A stretch of DNA of 64,000 nucleotides. Origin: Streptomyces sp. NBC_00078. GTDB lineage: Bacteria > Actinomycetota > Actinomycetes > Streptomycetales > Streptomycetaceae. The notes under the pieces were generated by a model. That model searched no databases and had not been told where the DNA came from. It saw only the letters and a list, made by a program, of their open reading frames with translations. The translations under genes and the position numbers were made by a program. Location of the stretch: assembly GCF_026343335.1 (NCBI RefSeq), contig NZ_JAPELX010000001.1:248001-312000 (forward strand), written 5' to 3'. Numbering within the stretch: position 1 is the first letter of the stretch; each line of letters begins with the position of its first letter. Shown here piece after piece: positions 60,101-64,000 of this stretch.

Positions 60101-60114
60101 GTCGTGCACGACGG
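60101..60114 (+). promoter_or_regulatory. Perfect 14-bp palindrome before permease ribosome site
   Basis: CGTCGTGCACGACG is fully self-complementary and ends 14 bases before the permease start, abutting GGAAAG. It may bind a repressor or form a small hairpin next to the ribosome site. Confidence 0.35.
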
Positions 60115-60128
60115 AAAGCAGCGCAACC

Positions 60129-61601
60129 ATGAGCAACATCAGGGGCAGAGGGCTGCAGGCCAATGTCCTCGGTACCTTCGACACCGTGGTGATGGCCGTC
60201 GCGGGCAGCGCCCCGGCCTATTCCATCGCCGCCACCACGGCCGTCCTGGTCGGCGCGGTGGGCATGGCGAGCCCGGCCGCACTGCTGTACTGCGCGATAC
60301 CCATGCTGGGTATCGCGCTGGCGTTCAGCTACCTCAGCCGCATCGATGTGAACGCGGGCGCCAGCTACTCCTGGGTGGGACGCACGCTCCATCCCTTTCT
60401 CGGGTTCATCAGCGGCTGGGCACTGGTGATCTCGGCGACGATCTTCATGGTGGCCGGCTCGCTGCCCGCCGGTTCGATGACCCTCGCCCTGTTCGACGAC
60501 AGCCTCGCCGACAACACCGCGCTCTCCACGGTGGTCGGCGCGGCCTGGTTCGTCGTCATGCTGCTCGTCGTGCTGGGCGGCGCCCGTCTCACCGTACGGG
60601 CGCAGCTCCTCATGTCCGGCGTCGAGCTCACGATCCTCGCGCTGTTCGCCGTGCTCGCCCTGTTCCACACGGGCAACCCCGGCACGTTCGACTGGTCCTG
60701 GCTCGGCTTCAGCCACTTCCACGGGACGGCGGGCTTCGCGTCGGGCGCGCTGGTCGCCGCGTTCTACTACTGGGGCTGGGACGTCACGAGCAACCTCAGC
60801 GAGGAGACCCGCAACAGCCGCCGTACGACGGGACTCGCGGGGCTGATCGGGGTGGGCATCGTCTTCCTGCTGTTCGAGGTGTTCACCATCGCGGTGAACG
60901 TCATCCTGACCTCGAAGCAGATCGAGGAGAACGACGCGAACGTGCTGGGCGTGCTCGGTGAGGAGATCTGGCCGGGCTGGGGCGGCAAGCTGCTCATCGT
61001 GGCGGTGATGCTGTCGACCATCGCCACGCTGGAGACCACCCTCATCCAGGTCACGCGCTGCCTGTTCGCGATGGGCCGCGACCGTACGATGCCCGCCGCG
61101 CTCGGCCGGGTGCACCGCAGGTGGAACACCCCGTGGGTGGCCATCGCCGTGGTCGGCGGGGTGGCACTGGCGATGTTCATCGCCTCCAACGCCCTGGGCT
61201 CGGTGGGCGACATCCTCTCCGAGGCGATCTCGGCGATCGGCCTGCAGATCGCCGTGTACTACGGCCTCGCGGGCCTCGCGGTGGTCGTGGCTTACCGCAA
61301 GATGCTGCTGAAGTCGCCGGCCAACTTCCTGCTCGGCGGGCTGTGGCCGCTGTTCGGCGCCTTGTTCATGTTCTGGATCTTCGTCGAGTCACTGGGCGAG
61401 CTCGACACCGCGGCGATCACGATCGGCATCGGCGGACTCGCCGTCGGCCTGGTCCCGATGCTCTGGTACTGGAAACAGGGCAGCGACTACTACCGGCCGG
61501 CCCGGCTGGACGCCACCCGCACCGTCGAGACGGAGTACAACCCCGACGGCGGCACGGCCACGAACTCCCGTGTCCACGAGGGTCTCTCCACCGACTTCTG
61601 A
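60129..61601 (+). CDS. APC-superfamily amino acid permease
   Basis: A 490-residue transporter with about twelve helices. The N-terminal GTFDTVVMAVAGSAPAYSIAATTAVLVG is the helix 1 unwound region of APC carriers; NAGASYSWVGRTLHPFLGF and WDVTSNLSEETRN are further motifs. It should import an amino acid or amine by proton symport. The ATG at 60129 follows GGAAAG at 11 bases. The next gene starts 11 bases after its stop and is probably co-transcribed. Confidence 0.92.
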   Translation: MSNIRGRGLQANVLGTFDTVVMAVAGSAPAYSIAATTAVLVGAVGMASPAALLYCAIPMLGIALAFSYLSRIDVNAGASYSWVGRTLHPFLGFISGWALVISATIFMVAGSLPAGSMTLALFDDSLADNTALSTVVGAAWFVVMLLVVLGGARLTVRAQLLMSGVELTILALFAVLALFHTGNPGTFDWSWLGFSHFHGTAGFASGALVAAFYYWGWDVTSNLSEETRNSRRTTGLAGLIGVGIVFLLFEVFTIAVNVILTSKQIEENDANVLGVLGEEIWPGWGGKLLIVAVMLSTIATLETTLIQVTRCLFAMGRDRTMPAALGRVHRRWNTPWVAIAVVGGVALAMFIASNALGSVGDILSEAISAIGLQIAVYYGLAGLAVVVAYRKMLLKSPANFLLGGLWPLFGALFMFWIFVESLGELDTAAITIGIGGLAVGLVPMLWYWKQGSDYYRPARLDATRTVETEYNPDGGTATNSRVHEGLSTDF

Positions 61602-61612
61602 GGGAGACCCCG

Positions 61613-62572
61613 ATGGCGAGAGACCGATTCGTTCCCGACTTCGACCAGGACTGCGGGGACACAGCCCTCACCGACACCTGCCACGACATCGTCATCGGCC
61701 GCTGGCAGGGCCTGAGGGACCTGCTGCGGATCACCGGCCCCGACTGGCTCGCCCGCGGCCACCGGGTGCGGCTGCTCGCGCAGGCCTGCACGAGCAGTTC
61801 GACGGCGGAGACATGGCTGGCGGCCGAGCCCCGAAACGGCGACGCGCTGGTGCTGCGGGCAGCGACGGAGACGGCCCGGGCGTTCAACCTGGCCATCGCC
61901 GCGGGCCGGGGCGTGCCGATCGCCCAGTACCGCATCGACACCGCGGTGACGGCGTGCCTGCAGGCCGCGGAGGCCTGTCCGGACGACCCGACGCCGTGGA
62001 TCTCACTGATCTCGGTGGCCCGGCTGTACGCCGCCGGGGTGCGGCGGCAGGAACTGGCGCGCTGGTGGGACGAGTTGCACCAGCGCGACCCGTACAGCGT
62101 GGAGGGTCATCTTCAGGTCCTGCACTACTACTCGGCCCGCTGGCACGGCACGCACGGTCTCATGTACGACTTCGCCCGCGACGCGGCCGGCGTGGCACCC
62201 TCGGGCTGCGCCCTGCCGGTGCTCGTGCAGTACGCGCGGGTGGAGGAGTACCGGTACGCCCTCGACTCGGCGAAGGGCAGCCAGTCGGCCGTGGGGCTGG
62301 GGCAGCACTGGAACAACGACGGGGCCGTCAGTGACGTCCGCAGAACCTGGCAGCGCTGGATCATGGGCCGTACGGACAGCGGCATCGCGCCCGGTGAGCT
62401 GCGCGACCTCAACTATCTGACGCATGCGGCCTGCAACGCGGGCGACAAGGAGGAGGCCGCGGCCCTGCTGCGGATGCTGGGCCCTCGTGCGACCCGGACT
62501 CCCTGGTCGTACACGGGAGATCCGGAGCAGCAGTTCGTGAAGTGGCGCAAGGAGCTGAAGCTGCGCGGCTGA
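61613..62572 (+). CDS. Conserved hypothetical helical protein
   Basis: A 319-residue cytoplasmic protein, mostly helical, with paired helices that resemble a TPR-like array: RLLAQACTSSSTAETWLA, TAVTACLQAAEACPDDPTPW, ISVARLYAAGVRRQELARWW and HAACNAGDKEEAAALLRMLG. Conserved Trp and Tyr residues recur. There is no enzymatic motif. The ATG at 61613 follows GAGGGAG and lies 11 bases after the permease gene, so the two are probably one operon. The function is unknown. Confidence 0.8.
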   Translation: MARDRFVPDFDQDCGDTALTDTCHDIVIGRWQGLRDLLRITGPDWLARGHRVRLLAQACTSSSTAETWLAAEPRNGDALVLRAATETARAFNLAIAAGRGVPIAQYRIDTAVTACLQAAEACPDDPTPWISLISVARLYAAGVRRQELARWWDELHQRDPYSVEGHLQVLHYYSARWHGTHGLMYDFARDAAGVAPSGCALPVLVQYARVEEYRYALDSAKGSQSAVGLGQHWNNDGAVSDVRRTWQRWIMGRTDSGIAPGELRDLNYLTHAACNAGDKEEAAALLRMLGPRATRTPWSYTGDPEQQFVKWRKELKLRG

Positions 62573-62580
62573 GGGGCGGC

Positions 62581-62604
62581 GGGGCCCCGCTCAGCGGGGG
62601 CCCG
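62581..62604. terminator. Imperfect hairpin between convergent genes
   Basis: GGGGCCCCGC and GCGGGGGCCC around TCA form a hairpin with one bulged G, overlapping the stop of the GH65 gene and lying just after the hypothetical gene. Confidence 0.4.
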
Positions 62605-64000
62605 GGCTGCGGTGCGGTGGCTGTCCGGGAGCAGGGCCGGCCGGTGGCCGCGGTACGGCGCGGACGACGGGATCGTCGCCCTGCACCGTCAGCGGGTCTC
62701 CGTGGTGGTGGATCGTCAGGGGCGGCCCGGTCAGCAGGGTGTACGAGGCCTTGTCCGGGCCGATCTCCACCCGCAGCCGACGGCCGAACAACTGGAGGGT
62801 GAAGGCGAGGCGGCTGAACTTCTCGGGCAGGCGCGGGGCGAAGCACAGGGTCTCGCCGTCGCGGCGCAGGCCGCCGAACCCGGCGACCAGGGCCATCCAG
62901 GTGCCGGCCAGCGACGCGATGTGCAGCCCGTCGCGGGTGTTGTGCTCCAGGTCCGCCAGATCCATCAGAGCGGCCTCGGCCGTGTAGTCGTAGGCGAGGC
63001 GCAGATGGCCCGCCTGGGCGGCGATGACGGCCTGGACGCACGCCGACAGCGAGGAGTCCCGTACGGTCAGGGCCTCGTAGTAGGCGAAGTTGCGGGCGAC
63101 GTGCTCCTCGTCGAAGTGACTGCCGCACGTGTACATCGCCAGCACCAGGTCGGCCTGTTTGATGACCTGTTTGCGGTAGAGGTCGAAGTACGGGTAGTGC
63201 AGCATCAGCGGGTACCGGTCGGGGCCGGTGGCGGCGAAGTCCCAGCGCTGGTAGCGGGTGAAGCCGGCGTGCTGCTCGTGCACGCCGAGTTCGCTGTTGT
63301 ACGGGATGTGCATCGCCTCGGCGGCGTCCCGCCAGACCGCGCTCTCCTCGTCGTCGACACCCATGGATGCCGCCAGATCAGGATGGCGCTCGCAGGCATC
63401 GGCGGCGGCCAGCAGGTTCACGCGGGCCATGAGGTTGGTGTACGTGTTGTCGTCCGCGATCGCGCTGTACTCGTCCGGGCCGGTGACGCCGTCGATGTGG
63501 AAGGCGCCCTGGTGGTCGTGGTGACCGAGCGAGCGCCACAGGCGGGCCGTCTCCACCAGGAGCTCGACGCCGGCCTCGCGCTCGAACTGCTCGTCTCCGG
63601 TGGCCGCCGTGTAGCGCGCCACGGCGTGGGCGACGGCGGCGTTCACATGGAAGGCCGCGGTGCCGGCCGGCCAGTACGCCGAGCCTTCCGATCCCTCGAT
63701 GGTGCGCCAGGGGAACGCGGCGCCGCTCAGGCCGAGTTGGGCGGCGCGTTCCCGGGCGGCGGGCAGGGTGCTGTGCCGCCAGCGCAGCGCCTCGGCCACG
63801 GCATTGGGAGCGGTGTAGGTGAGCAGGGGCAGGACGAAGGTCTCGGTGTCCCAGAAGGCGTGACCGTCGTAACCGGAACCGGTCAGGCCCTTGGCGGGGA
63901 TCGCGCGCTGCTCGGCGCGGGCGCCGGCCTGCAGTACGTGGAAGAGCGCGAAGCGGACGGCCTGCTGGATCTCCTCGTCGCCGTCGACCTCGACGTCCGC
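62591..64000 (-). CDS. GH65 glycoside phosphorylase (partial at the 5' end)
   Basis: 470 codons of a GH65 enzyme whose N-terminus lies beyond the window. The (alpha/alpha)6 barrel is clear: LTGSGYDGHAFWDTETFVLP, AFPWRTIEGSEG, the catalytic Glu in DGVTGPDEYSA, QVIKQADLVLAMY (phosphate-site KQAD) and the C-terminal sheet FAPRLPEKFSRL. Enzymes of the family phosphorolyse alpha-linked disaccharides such as maltose, trehalose or kojibiose; which one cannot be told here. The tail is Pro/Gly-rich. With Pgm in the window, its beta- or alpha-glucose-1-phosphate could enter glycolysis. Confidence 0.92.
   Translation of the reverse strand, partial: ADVEVDGDEEIQQAVRFALFHVLQAGARAEQRAIPAKGLTGSGYDGHAFWDTETFVLPLLTYTAPNAVAEALRWRHSTLPAARERAAQLGLSGAAFPWRTIEGSEGSAYWPAGTAAFHVNAAVAHAVARYTAATGDEQFEREAGVELLVETARLWRSLGHHDHQGAFHIDGVTGPDEYSAIADDNTYTNLMARVNLLAAADACERHPDLAASMGVDDEESAVWRDAAEAMHIPYNSELGVHEQHAGFTRYQRWDFAATGPDRYPLMLHYPYFDLYRKQVIKQADLVLAMYTCGSHFDEEHVARNFAYYEALTVRDSSLSACVQAVIAAQAGHLRLAYDYTAEAALMDLADLEHNTRDGLHIASLAGTWMALVAGFGGLRRDGETLCFAPRLPEKFSRLAFTLQLFGRRLRVEIGPDKASYTLLTGPPLTIHHHGDPLTVQGDDPVVRAVPRPPAGPAPGQPPHRSPGPR

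Noticed and set aside
59925..61115. A 396-codon minus-strand open frame opposite the permease
   Set aside because: It lacks a start with a ribosome site and reads as His/Glu/Arg-rich shadow sequence; the permease frame has twelve proper helices.

Overview
The window is a 64 kb piece of a high-GC actinomycete chromosome, almost certainly a Streptomyces. The GC-rich third codon positions, frequent GTG starts, GGAGG ribosome binding sites and gene content all point there: chitinase and chitosanase under Streptomyces-type operators, many SpoIIE-type PP2C phosphatases, DUF5133 and DUF5709 proteins, a GH65 phosphorylase and a class E sortase substrate. I saw no rRNA, tRNA, CRISPR array, intact insertion sequence, integrase or phage gene.

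Layout. 0-4.3 kb: the end of a LacI-type regulator, an SGNH esterase, a secreted GH18 chitinase behind two DasR-type boxes, an alpha/beta hydrolase and an orphan FAD-binding subunit. 4.4-10.9 kb: a GntR regulator divergent from a tight ABC importer operon that ends in an unusual HAD phosphatase-endonuclease/phosphatase fusion. 11-18.2 kb: small proteins, a PP2C phosphatase beside a MASE1 membrane sensor, phosphoglucomutase, a serine hydrolase, an AhpD-like protein and a flavodoxin-like protein. 18.3-24.2 kb: an aldo/keto reductase, then a glycerolipid-type cluster (lipid kinase, alkyl-DHAP-synthase-like oxidase, TetR regulator, GlpD). 24.2-29.1 kb: a large DUF1996 surface protein with an LAETG sorting signal, a lectin remnant and a protein mannosyltransferase. 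29.1-36.4 kb: an acetyltransferase beside a perfect CebR-type box, two very large PP2C signalling proteins, and a chitosanase behind a palindrome. 36.5-46.9 kb: an ECF sigma factor and partner, FprA-type ferredoxin reductase, a flavin monooxygenase, DUF1152, lamin-tail, PadR and membrane proteins.

47.2-50.8 kb holds the most distinctive locus: a 63-residue precursor peptide followed directly by an ATP-grasp peptide maturase (a graspetide-type RiPP pair), bordered by a stretch of gene decay containing three broken genes. 50.8-64 kb: aldo/keto reductase, Gfo/Idh/MocA oxidoreductase, another membrane PP2C protein, an MMPL exporter, sulfite oxidase, soluble transhydrogenase, an APC-type permease and a partial GH65 enzyme.

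The window reads as accessory-rich chromosome serving carbon scavenging (chitin, chitosan, phosphorylated compounds, disaccharides), envelope lipid and surface chemistry, and partner-switching signalling. Four separate SpoIIE-type phosphatases in 64 kb is notable. Product names rest on motifs read by eye; no database search was possible.
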